Positions 33,614 through 41,148 of a stretch of 41,148 bases of DNA are shown here, piece by piece. A model generated the notes under the pieces. It saw nothing but the letters and a program-made list of their open reading frames with translations, had not been told where the DNA came from and made no database searches. The DNA is taken from NCBI GenBank assembly GCA_963526495.1, contig CAURNT010000007.1, positions 1 through 41,148 on the forward strand, in the 5' to 3' direction. A program made the translations under genes and the position numbers. The DNA is from CAURNT01 sp963526495 (GTDB lineage Bacteria; Fusobacteriota; Fusobacteriia; Fusobacteriales; Leptotrichiaceae). The number at the start of each line of letters is the position of its first letter. The stretch's first letter is position 1.

Positions 33614-34336
33614 TTAAAATCTTGCCCCTAATCCTAAATTAACATAATTATTATTTCCTGTACTTAATTCTGCAACAAAGTTCTTATATGAAACTCCTAA
33701 ATATCCTTTAACATCAAAATTAGATTGTACATATTTTTTAAAACTAGTATTTCTACCTAATACACTTCTATCTTCTTTAAAATATTTAGAATAATAGAAA
33801 GTTTTACCTAAATTAACTCCTATATATACTTTCATATCTGTATTAACTTTTTTAGATAATTCCATAGTTGCATGTGGTGTCACTTGTGTTGAATAAAAAT
33901 GCGCTTCTTGTCCTTTTGATTCCATTTCTTTTATTATAGCTTCAGTCCCTTTTAAATCTTCTTCAGTTGTTTCTGGATCTTTTTTTAACTCTTCATATAA
34001 ATTCTTCATTTCCTTATAAGCATTCATATTTTTTTCAACTGCACCTTTTCTTTCATCATCATGCATTTTAACTATTCTTCCATAACCTATTCCTAATCCT
34101 GCACCATATTTAAACTCAATATCATCTCCAGGATTTATAGAATTTAAAATTGTAAAGTCTACTCCTGCTGATAAAAGATTCCCATAACTTCTCTCAACTT
34201 TTTTTATACCTTTATCATTTGTATCAACATCAGCTCTAATATTTTCTTTACCGTAATTTATATTTAATAATGTTTTAGTTTCTAATCCAAACCCTAACAT
34301 TGATGTAGCCAATCCTATTAAAAATAATTTTTTCAT
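33614..34336 (-). CDS. Outer-membrane beta-barrel-like protein with a helical insert
   Basis: A 240-residue exported protein. A signal peptide (about 1-16, MKKLFLIGLATSMLGF) leads into alternating amphipathic strands (GAGLGIGYGRIVKM; VYIGVNLGKTFYYS; LGVSYKNFVAELS) ending YVNLGLGARF with a terminal Phe, the usual outer-membrane insertion signal. Residues about 93-145 interrupt the strands with a highly charged Lys/Glu helix (NAYKEMKNLYEELKKDPETT and so on), likely a surface loop or coiled coil. The final strands resemble the 30826 gene product. Function is unknown; adhesion or binding is a guess. It has a perfect consensus promoter. Confidence 0.7.
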   Translation of the reverse strand: MKKLFLIGLATSMLGFGLETKTLLNINYGKENIRADVDTNDKGIKKVERSYGNLLSAGVDFTILNSINPGDDIEFKYGAGLGIGYGRIVKMHDDERKGAVEKNMNAYKEMKNLYEELKKDPETTEEDLKGTEAIIKEMESKGQEAHFYSTQVTPHATMELSKKVNTDMKVYIGVNLGKTFYYSKYFKEDRSVLGRNTSFKKYVQSNFDVKGYLGVSYKNFVAELSTGNNNYVNLGLGARF

Positions 34337-34362
34337 TAATTTACCTCCTATAAATATATTTG

Positions 34363-34391
34363 ATTATATCAGTTTGTTTTGTTTTTGTCAA
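34363..34391 (-). promoter_or_regulatory. Consensus promoter of the barrel protein gene
   Basis: Minus strand: TTGACA (34386-34391), exactly 17 bases, TATAAT (34363-34368). Both boxes are perfect consensus, so expression should be high. Confidence 0.85.
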
Positions 34392-34400
34392 CAGTAATAA

Positions 34401-34434
34401 AAAATGGCTTAAACACTAGGTTTTAAGCCATTTT
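34401..34434 (-). terminator. Terminator of the DUF7916-like gene
   Basis: A 13-bp perfect stem AAAATGGCTTAAA (34401-34413, 34422-34434) with an 8-base loop, followed by T residues on the minus strand. It lies between the DUF7916 stop and the barrel gene promoter. Confidence 0.75.
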
Positions 34435-34467
34435 GTTTTACATATTTTTTTTAATGTAAATAAAAAA

Positions 34468-35364
34468 TTATCTTAAATTTGATCTTGCTATCATATTTAT
34501 AGTATGTCTTTCTCCTCTAATTACCATAGAAATTTCAAATATATTCATATATGGACTAACTCCAAAATGAGTACCATCTCCTGTATGTTGTATATCAAAT
34601 CCAGCCATTTTATTATACATAGCTATCTGTCTTACAACTTCAGGTCTTGAACTTTCTTGACTTGTTCCTATAGCTGACATAGCTAATTTTCCTCTTTTAT
34701 GTATTTGTTTTACTATTGGTGCTATAAGCTCTAAAGTTATTCCAGGTACTGTAGCTATAGCAGGTAGTAGTATAATATCTGCTCCTGCATCTATAAATTT
34801 ATTTATAGCTTCCATATCTACTATTTCTTCATCTACTCCTGCACCATGCATTTTACCAGCTATTATAACCCCAGAAAAATTATCTTTTGCAATTTTTATA
34901 GCTTTTTCTATTTCTTTATTTGTAACACCTGTTGCCGGATTACCTGTTAAACAAATAAAATCAAAACCTAACTCATCTGCTTTTTTAAGACTTTCTACAC
35001 TTGATGTTCTACCTAAAGAAATTTTTTCTACATCTTCTAACATCTTAGCTTCCAAATCTACAGGTTCAAGATTTACTCCAACTGGTCTTCCAACTAATTT
35101 TTTTAAATCTCTAATAGGAGCATCACTCTTAGGTAACCCTGTTATATTTACATCAAATACATCTATTACATTTAAAAGTATAAGATCTGCTCCAAAAGCA
35201 CGTGCAACTTCACTGTTAGTAAGACTAGGATCAACAGATCTACCTGAAGCTATATTTTCAGAAAGAACTGTTCTTCCTTCGCTTGCATGTATAGCATTCA
35301 ATAATTCCTCCCTATTCATAGATAAAAAATCACTAGCATTACAATTTAATAATCTCTTAGCCAT
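34468..35364 (-). CDS. DUF7916-like TIM-barrel protein
   Basis: A 298-residue protein of a conserved family often named as haloacid dehalogenase-like in older entries, though it has none of that fold's motifs. It opens MAKRLLNCNASDFLSMNREE and has ASEGRTVLSENIAS, FGADLILLNVIDVFDV, LVGRPVGVNLEPVD, then LPAIATVPG and AMSAIGTSQESS. The alternating strand/helix pattern suggests a phosphate-binding TIM barrel. The reaction is unknown. It is the last gene of an operon with an ATPase gene 12 bases upstream. The AGAAGGGAG site lies at the end of that gene. Confidence 0.75.
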   Translation of the reverse strand: MAKRLLNCNASDFLSMNREELLNAIHASEGRTVLSENIASGRSVDPSLTNSEVARAFGADLILLNVIDVFDVNITGLPKSDAPIRDLKKLVGRPVGVNLEPVDLEAKMLEDVEKISLGRTSSVESLKKADELGFDFICLTGNPATGVTNKEIEKAIKIAKDNFSGVIIAGKMHGAGVDEEIVDMEAINKFIDAGADIILLPAIATVPGITLELIAPIVKQIHKRGKLAMSAIGTSQESSRPEVVRQIAMYNKMAGFDIQHTGDGTHFGVSPYMNIFEISMVIRGERHTINMIARSNLR

Positions 35365-35376
35365 ATTTTCTCCCTT

Positions 35377-36078
35377 CTAATATTCTATATCTTCAATAGA
35401 CTGCAAATTTTTATTTATTGTTATACTTTGTACTCTTGTATCATGCATTCTAATCACCCTATCTGCAATAGGGGCAAGAGCCAAATTATGTGTAACTATT
35501 ATAACAGTAGAACCTTTAATCCTTGCCATATCTTGCAAGATTTTCAATACCTGTTTCCCCGTGTTATAATCCAAAGCCCCTGTAGGTTCATCACAAAGTA
35601 ATATTTTAGGATTTTTAGCAACTGCCCGTGCAATAGATACTCTTTGTTGTTCTCCACCTGATAATTGTGATGGAAAATTATTTATTCTATTACCTAATCC
35701 TACTTCTATTAAAGTTTTTTCTGGATCCAGTGCATCTTTTACTATTTCTGATGCTAATTCTACATTTTCTTTAGCAGTTAAATTAGGAACTAAATTATAG
35801 AACTGAAAAACAAAACCTACATCATTTCTTCTATACTCAGTTAATTGTTTAGTATTAAATTTAGATATATCTACTCCATCTATTATAACCTTACCTTCAT
35901 CACAAGTATCCATTCCTCCCAGTATATTTAATACTGTAGATTTACCAGCACCTGAACTTCCAATTATTATTACAAGCTCTCCCTTTTCTATTTCAAAATT
36001 AATATCATTATTAGCTATTATTTCTACTTCCCCAACCATATATTTTTTATAACAATGCTCCATTTTAATATATGCCAT
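35377..36078 (-). CDS. Orphan MacB/LolD-type ABC transporter ATPase
   Basis: A 233-residue ATPase. Walker A GSSGAGKST is at 40-48, the Q-loop in GFVFQFYNLVPNLTA, signature LSGGEQQRVSIARA near 138, Walker B LLCDEPTGALD near 160, and THNLALAPIADRVI as H-loop. This subgroup pairs with FtsX/MacB-type permeases for lipoprotein or peptide export or stress signalling. No permease gene is adjacent: the neighbours are an ADP-ribosylglycohydrolase-like gene upstream (36 bases) and a DUF7916-like gene downstream (12 bases). Either the permease was lost or is encoded elsewhere. Confidence 0.88.
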   Translation of the reverse strand: MAYIKMEHCYKKYMVGEVEIIANNDINFEIEKGELVIIIGSSGAGKSTVLNILGGMDTCDEGKVIIDGVDISKFNTKQLTEYRRNDVGFVFQFYNLVPNLTAKENVELASEIVKDALDPEKTLIEVGLGNRINNFPSQLSGGEQQRVSIARAVAKNPKILLCDEPTGALDYNTGKQVLKILQDMARIKGSTVIIVTHNLALAPIADRVIRMHDTRVQSITINKNLQSIEDIEY

Positions 36079-36114
36079 AACAACCTCCTATTATCTAACT
36101 AATTTAATACTATT

Positions 36115-36900
36115 TTATCTGTATTTATTTTCAAATTCAATTAAAATTTTTAATAAATCTTCATCAAGAAAATTTATAGCTTGTTTTCTAATATTATCTG
36201 GTATTCCATAATAGGCTTCAGCAATTCCACCACAAATAGCAGCTAGTGTATCACTATCACCACCTATTGATATTGCATTTCTTATTGCATCTTCAAAATT
36301 ACTTGATTCAAAAAACGCTTGTAATGCCTGAGGTACAGTATTTTGAGATGTTTCATTAAACTCGTAAGTATCTCTAATTTCATCTAAAGTAAAATCTAAA
36401 GTGTAATAATTTTTTGTAATAAAATCCCTTATTTCAGAAATATCTTTTCCAATTTTAGCTAAATAAATCGCCACTGCTGTAGCTTCAGCTCCTTTTATTC
36501 CTTCTGGATGATTATGAGTGATTTCAGTTACCTTTCTTGAAAGACTTTTTGCTTCCTCTAAACTATTAGCAACAAATCCAACAGCACTAACTCTCATAGC
36601 TGCTCCATTACCATAACTATTATACGGTTTAGGATTATCTGAAAATATCCAATTAAAAAAGTTGCCCCCATATCCACAATCAGGATAATTTCTACCAATC
36701 TTTTGCATAAAATTTTCAGTTTTTTCAGATAAATCACTAAAATCTTCTTTACTTTCTAATATAGCTTTTGCAACAGATAAAGTCATAATACTATCATCCG
36801 TTGGAAAACATTCAGTAGTAAATAAATCAAACTCTTTATTTCTGTGATTATTCCATTCAAATCTTGAACCTACAATATCTCCAATTATTGCTCCTAACAT
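36115..36900 (-). CDS. ADP-ribosylglycohydrolase family protein
   Basis: A 261-residue member of the DraG/ARH family, which removes ADP-ribose from proteins or small molecules using paired magnesium ions. MLGAIIGDIVGSRFE opens the fold. The metal residues lie in TDDSIMT (34-40) and ISIGGDSDTLAAICGG (about 210-225). ARH-like members acting on nucleotides or DNA also exist. It is the first gene of a probable three-gene operon with an ABC ATPase and a DUF7916-like protein. A AGGTG site precedes the ATG. Confidence 0.88.
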   Translation of the reverse strand: MLGAIIGDIVGSRFEWNNHRNKEFDLFTTECFPTDDSIMTLSVAKAILESKEDFSDLSEKTENFMQKIGRNYPDCGYGGNFFNWIFSDNPKPYNSYGNGAAMRVSAVGFVANSLEEAKSLSRKVTEITHNHPEGIKGAEATAVAIYLAKIGKDISEIRDFITKNYYTLDFTLDEIRDTYEFNETSQNTVPQALQAFFESSNFEDAIRNAISIGGDSDTLAAICGGIAEAYYGIPDNIRKQAINFLDEDLLKILIEFENKYR

Positions 36901-36957
36901 ATTTTCACCTACTTATATTTTATTCAAACCTACATTTTTTTATTTATATATATTTAA

Positions 36958-37565
36958 CTATATTTTATCTAAAAATAATATAAAAGATTTTTTAAATTCT
37001 TCTATTCTATTCTCATTATTGAAAAATGGTAATCCTATTATCTTATAATTTTGAGAAAATAAACCAACAGGAATAGCATTCTTTTCTATTTATAAAGAAA
37101 ATTCTTCTTTACAACTATCCTGTTCCAATAAATGTGTACCTTTAGGTTCAATATAACTTTGATAAACCATTCCATCTATTTCTTTCTTTTTAACAAAAAG
37201 AATAAAATCAGGTTCAAATCTTTCTAATTTTAATGTATTTAATTAAAACTTTCTAATCATTTTTTCCTTCCATATATCCATTTAATATATCAAATAATAA
37301 CTATTTTTCAATTATACTTGTATCTTTTTTAAATCTTCCCATATGTAAATAACAGAATCACTAAAATTTTTTACTTTCATCCATATCTATTATTTCCTGT
37401 ATTTTTTCATTTAGCCATAAAACATCCAATCCTGTTCCTTTCAAGTACTCTCTTATCTCCAAATAAACTTTATACAATTTACTTAGTACAAAATATTTTT
37501 TACCCATAACTCTTCATATTCTCTTCTTATATCTTTGTATATCATATTGACTCTTATTTCAAAAT
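36958..37565 (-). pseudogene. Degraded C-terminal part of a helicase/restriction-type protein
   Basis: Several minus-strand frames carry protein-like text in order, with stops and frame changes between. YFEIRVNMIYKDIRREYEEL lies near 37550. LYKVYLEIREYLKGTGLDVL follows near 37440. LKLERFEPDFILFVKKKE, SYIEPKGTHLLEQDS and then KIIGLPFFNNENRIEEFKKS (ending at 36958) come last. The FEPD...YIEPKG pattern is what I expect in the C-terminal nuclease-like part of type III-type restriction helicases. There are no plausible start or uninterrupted frame, so it is inactive. The identity is moderate confidence; the decay is certain. Confidence 0.55.
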
Positions 37566-38000
37566 ATTTAAAATTAAATAAATTCAATATAATGTATCAC
37601 CATTTAGTCCTTTATTAATAACATTTAAATTTTTATTTAGGTAGTGAATAGCCTACATTACTATATGTTAAAGTGGACTGCAATATAAAGAATTTTAATT
37701 ACTATAACCTCTTCACATTAATATTTATCACCCATTATTTCCACAAAAGCCTCCCACCAAAATGATGGAAGTCTTTCTAAACAATTTACTTAAATTCAAT
37801 AACTCCCTTTTGACCCAACTATTTCAACTTTTTAAAATCAAAATAGTATCACCAAAAAGTTTTTTGCACCATTCAACACATCCAAAACAGTTAAAAAATA
37901 AAGGTTTCTCGTTTACTACATTCTGAGAAATTCGTTCAATTTAAGACTTTTTTAGATTTTTTTTACCTGCACCAGTTCCAGTTTACAACTACTAAATGAT
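37566..38000. other. Gene-free stretch between the helicase remnant and the AIPR gene
   Basis: About 435 bases with no supportable gene. It contains the AIPR terminator-like hairpin (37746-37776) and a short Cys/Phe-rich open stretch on the minus strand around 37830-37940 that ends without a clear start. Sequence texture is mixed and less uniformly AT-rich than other gaps, in keeping with decayed inserted DNA. Confidence 0.4.
37746..37776 (-). terminator. Terminator-like hairpin downstream of the AIPR gene
   Basis: An 11-bp stem with one mismatch and one G-U pair (37746-37756 with 37766-37776), loop 9 bases; the following T tract on the minus strand is short. It lies about 225 bases past the AIPR stop. 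Confidence 0.45.
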
Positions 38001-39827
38001 CTATATATCAAAATTAAACTCTTTCAAATCTTTATTGATTGTTTTACCTTTATAATATCCATCAAAATTATATATAGTCTTTATGTTATTTTCTTCTTGA
38101 TATTCATAAAAATAATCTTTATTTGATTGTTTTTCTATAACTTGATTTTCAAAAACTATCCATTTGGCAAGAGTTTGTTCTATAACTTCTTTAACACTAC
38201 GATTATACTCTGTTATATCTAAATTCTCACTAAATTTTCTACTCACAATATTAATAACTGCATATTTCCCATAACGCAATGCATTTCCATATTTATCCAT
38301 CCCATAATTTTCTTCTTGCTTTTCTATCTCTAATAAATATTGATAACAATAATATCCATAAACATATTTCTTATAATCTTTTTCATTTTTAAAATATTGT
38401 TTAAAATTATTTTCTCTAAATAATACCATATCACTACTTTGTCTAGCTTTTTTTGCATCCCCACTTATACTAACAGCAATTCTCATAAAATTTGAAAGAT
38501 CAATTATTTGTTTCTTCGAAATATATTTCTTATTTATTCCTTCATAAAATTCCCCTTTTTTTCTATTTAAGAATAAACCAAAATCACGATAAATATTTTG
38601 TTGATAATTTACCAATAGTGCTTCATTTGATCTGCGATCCATTTCATTTACCCCGGACTGTTCATTTGTCGCACGTGATAAATTTTCGATTAATTTTAAT
38701 TTTTTTTGCTTGATATCTTCAACATTCTCATTGTTTTGATCATCGGTAATAAACGTAATTATTTTTACCAATACTTCTTTTTCATTAAATATACTATAAT
38801 TATCATTAAAAATACATTCTTCATATAAAGATGATAATGTAAAAGCTGTTTGTCCCCCATTTATAATTTGTGGATTTGTTATAATAAGTTGTGCTCGATC
38901 TTTTTTAGCAACCTGAGAATTTATATGTGTATCATCTGATAGAATTGTTATTCCATTATTAAATAAAGCAAATTCGTTAGTCGATTTGTTTTTTACTGTG
39001 TTAGCAATCTGTGGATTAACTCGGTTATTTTTTAAACCTAAAAAGCATCTTGGGTTATATTTTAAAACAGAATTTTTATATCTGTATAAAATTTTGGCAA
39101 TTTCAACAAGCGGAACAAATGTAACCAATATCTTACAATCACTTAATTCTGTGTTAACTGTATATCCTATTCTACCTTCATTACCTTCTTTATTTGTAAG
39201 GGACAAGTTAATTCTAATTTCTTCTGCATTAAAAAAACATCCAGAAACTACAGGGAAAACCAAATCTTTATAACATTTCTCAAAATTAAATACATCGCAA
39301 AAAAATCCTCCAGTTAATTTTCTTATATAACTACTTTTTTTTTCTTTTAAGTTTGCGAGTATTATAACTTTATATTTATATCTCCCAATATCTTCAATTC
39401 CTTGAATTTCTTTTTGCATTTTCAATATTTTACTATTATACGAATTTCCATCTTCGTCAATTTTTTCACCTTCAATTACTCTATCTACATCCATTGAAAG
39501 CAATTCATCATAATCTATTTCCTTATTCTCAAAATTTTTTTCATTGATTCTAAATTTAGATTGAACGAACACAATTTCCTTTGATTCTTTATCTATATAG
39601 TATGCATCTATTCCACCATCATAAGAGTCATCTGTAATATAATGTTCTCTATCTTTAAATCTTTCGATTCCATAAATAACCTTTAAAAACAAATGAATAA
39701 ATGCCTTAGATCTTGCCTTATTTAGCCCTTCAGTATTAATATCTTCTGGATAATATGTTTTATATTCTGTAGGTGCTTCCTTTCGTAATTCATCCAAAAT
39801 TTTAACCAATGTATCATATCTACTCAT
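38001..39827 (-). CDS. AIPR family abortive-infection protein
   Basis: A 608-residue protein of the AIPR family (abortive infection phage resistance). An N-terminal region (about 60-105) carries DGGIDAYYIDKESKEIVFVQ then SKF, a D...QxK arrangement like Mrr-type nucleases. The AIPR core includes the diagnostic EFALFNNGITIL and NPQIINGGQTAFTL (about 285-335). It starts inside the end of hsdR (8-base overlap, ATGAGTAG), with an AGGA site in hsdR, so it belonged to a type I restriction operon. It looks intact while hsdR is broken, suggesting independent function or recent loss of the partner. The phage trigger is not predictable. Confidence 0.85.
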   Translation of the reverse strand: MSRYDTLVKILDELRKEAPTEYKTYYPEDINTEGLNKARSKAFIHLFLKVIYGIERFKDREHYITDDSYDGGIDAYYIDKESKEIVFVQSKFRINEKNFENKEIDYDELLSMDVDRVIEGEKIDEDGNSYNSKILKMQKEIQGIEDIGRYKYKVIILANLKEKKSSYIRKLTGGFFCDVFNFEKCYKDLVFPVVSGCFFNAEEIRINLSLTNKEGNEGRIGYTVNTELSDCKILVTFVPLVEIAKILYRYKNSVLKYNPRCFLGLKNNRVNPQIANTVKNKSTNEFALFNNGITILSDDTHINSQVAKKDRAQLIITNPQIINGGQTAFTLSSLYEECIFNDNYSIFNEKEVLVKIITFITDDQNNENVEDIKQKKLKLIENLSRATNEQSGVNEMDRRSNEALLVNYQQNIYRDFGLFLNRKKGEFYEGINKKYISKKQIIDLSNFMRIAVSISGDAKKARQSSDMVLFRENNFKQYFKNEKDYKKYVYGYYCYQYLLEIEKQEENYGMDKYGNALRYGKYAVINIVSRKFSENLDITEYNRSVKEVIEQTLAKWIVFENQVIEKQSNKDYFYEYQEENNIKTIYNFDGYYKGKTINKDLKEFNFDI

Positions 39828-41148
39828 AACTTTCCTCCTCTAAAACTCTTTCTCTCAAATTATTATAAACATCTTCCAAAAATACTCCCATAAGATTTTT
39901 GTTCATTTTATCATCCTTTAACAGCACAGAAAATAAATACATATTTTGTTTATAACCTTCCATAAGCTCATCTTGAACAGTATCATAATATGTAAATCTA
40001 AAGTCACTGATAGTATTGCTATTTGCACTGTCTTTAAGTCTTGAATTTTTCAGTAATAAATCTCTTAATTGAAGTGCAGATTTTATTGCAACATCAAAGT
40101 CAAAATTTTTATTATATCTCAAATTAATTTCATCAATAATCTTTGATAATTTCTCTTTAACTTGTTCTTCAAAATAAACCTCATTAAATGCAGTTGCTTT
40201 TATCTCAGGTTTTGATTCTATACTACTGTCATGTTCGCTTATTTTCTTTTGTTTAAAATTCTCGACTGTTATTTTATCTGATATATCAAAATCATTTCCG
40301 ATTTTACCAATCTCTATCTCTTTTATTAGATATGATAGAAAATTGTATTTTTTGTATAAATCAATATCTTGATCTTGTTGCCTGAATCAAGAAACCATAG
40401 AATCTTAAAAATCTTCTTATTGTACTTCTTATTTCAAGTTTAATTAAATCATTATTTTTATCAATGATTCTCAAGCTTTTTCCAAGTAGAGACCACACTT
40501 TAGACTTATATTTAGAATCACACTTATCCTTGTATAAAAATATATTAAATAATTTAATATCATCGTAATCCAAAAAATTATATTGAGACAATTGCATTTC
40601 AACTTCTCTTATAGCTAACGGTGTTATAGTTTCTCCTAAAATGGTTTCTGTATAATATGGTTTAAACACCTTTTGAATATCATCATATTCATTCTTAAAA
40701 TCTATAACAAAAGTCTTTTTATCATACCCTGAGTATATTCGGTTCAGTCTTGAAAGTGTTTGAACTACATTAACACCTCTTAATCTCTTATTAACATACA
40801 TAGCACACAATTTAGGCTGATCAAATCCTATTTGATACTTATTAGCAACCAGTAATACTTGATATAAATCAGTATCAAAATCAACAACAAGTTTACTTTC
40901 ATCCATACCATTCATTACTGATTCTGTACATTCCTTAACATCTAAGGTTACTTTACCAGAAAATGCTACAAGTACCTGTATTCCTGTATAATTGTGCTTA
41001 CTAATATACTCGACAAATGCATTTTTATACTTTACTGCTACCTGTCTTAATGAAGTGACTACCATAGCCTTAGCCCTTCCAGATACTGTGAATTTTTTTC
41101 TGTAAATTTTATTCTTCTATGATTAGAATTATTTAATTTAATTTTTAA
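39820..41148 (-). pseudogene. hsdR: Type I restriction enzyme R subunit, frameshifted and running off the window
   Basis: Two consecutive pieces of one HsdR-type ATPase/translocase are visible. The upstream piece (about 40361-41092) has GRAKAMVVTS, NKYQIGFDQPKL and VVQTLSRLNRIYSGYD, which are helicase motifs V and VI. The downstream piece (39820 to about 40384) carries IDLYKKYNFLSYLIKE and the C-terminal FTYYDTVQDELMEGYKQN block. The frame changes near 40383, between QAT and DQDIDLYKKY. It also breaks near 41093-41099, where seven T residues (A on the coding strand) separate NHRRIKFTEK from KFTVSGRAKA; one extra A would restore the frame. The N-terminus lies beyond the window. No hsdM or hsdS is in view. 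Probably inactive as it stands, but the homopolymer break could be a sequence error or phase-variable tract. Confidence 0.8.

Noticed and set aside
37660..37690. Possible insertion-sequence end with an AGTGGACTG-like string
   Set aside because: No partner end, target duplication or transposase could be found nearby.
37830..37940. Short Cys/Phe-rich open frame on the minus strand
   Set aside because: About 38 codons, no start or ribosome binding site, and no recognisable motif; chance or debris.
1..41148. CRISPR array, prophage or replication origin
   Set aside because: No regularly spaced direct repeats, phage structural genes, DnaA-box cluster or related genes were seen.

Overview
The window is very AT-rich DNA from a bacterium with a Gram-negative-type envelope: it encodes a lipoprotein binding protein, secreted periplasmic-type proteins and two small putative outer-membrane barrels. 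Purine-rich ribosome binding sites and TTGACA/TATAAT promoters with 17-bp spacers recur throughout. Protein content and composition fit Fusobacteriota, most likely the Leptotrichiaceae (Streptobacillus/Sneathia/Leptotrichia-like). This placement is inferred from protein resemblance, not proved.

Layout. 0.1-5.7 kb, minus strand: ornithine carbamoyltransferase, a lone YhcG/DUF1016 nuclease, a secreted GH3 beta-N-acetylhexosaminidase, an RpiR-type regulator and a small secreted protein. 5.7-7.4 kb, plus: a complete AbiE-type toxin-antitoxin operon with a clear operator over its promoter. 7.5-11.2 kb, plus: a heterodimeric multidrug-type ABC exporter behind a leader hairpin. 11.3-18.6 kb: a secreted 2H phosphoesterase-like protein (minus), then a cytoplasmic GH13 maltodextrin hydrolase and the three upper mevalonate-pathway enzymes (thiolase, mvaS, mvaA). 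18.6-24.5 kb: three tRNAs (Asp, Val, Gln), rpsP, a PTS IIA protein, a peptide-binding lipoprotein, tsaE, a DUF2147 gene preceded by an exact-offset 188-bp tandem duplication, and enolase. 24.5-29.0 kb, minus: a methyltransferase/ribokinase/two nucleoside hydrolases operon and a radC-like/PSP1 pair. 29.1-31.4 kb, plus: formate-tetrahydrofolate ligase plus a small barrel-like envelope protein. 31.4-36.9 kb, minus: nanE-nanK, a second barrel-like protein, and an operon of an ADP-ribosylglycohydrolase-like protein, an orphan MacB-type ATPase and a DUF7916-like TIM-barrel protein.

The right end (36.9-41.1 kb) is a decaying defence island on the minus strand. A type I restriction gene (hsdR), broken by at least two frameshifts, overlaps an intact AIPR abortive-infection gene. 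Downstream lie the degraded remains of what looks like another helicase-type restriction enzyme.

Metabolically the genes suggest a host-associated scavenger: amino sugars (GH3, nanE/nanK), maltodextrins, nucleosides/ribose and peptides, with isoprenoids made through mevalonate. I found no CRISPR array, complete insertion sequence, prophage or replication origin. No feature proves a wholly new system. The strongest leads are the 188-bp duplication, the AIPR/hsdR arrangement with its homopolymer frameshift, the orphan ATPase operon, the secreted 2H enzyme, and the paired small barrel proteins.
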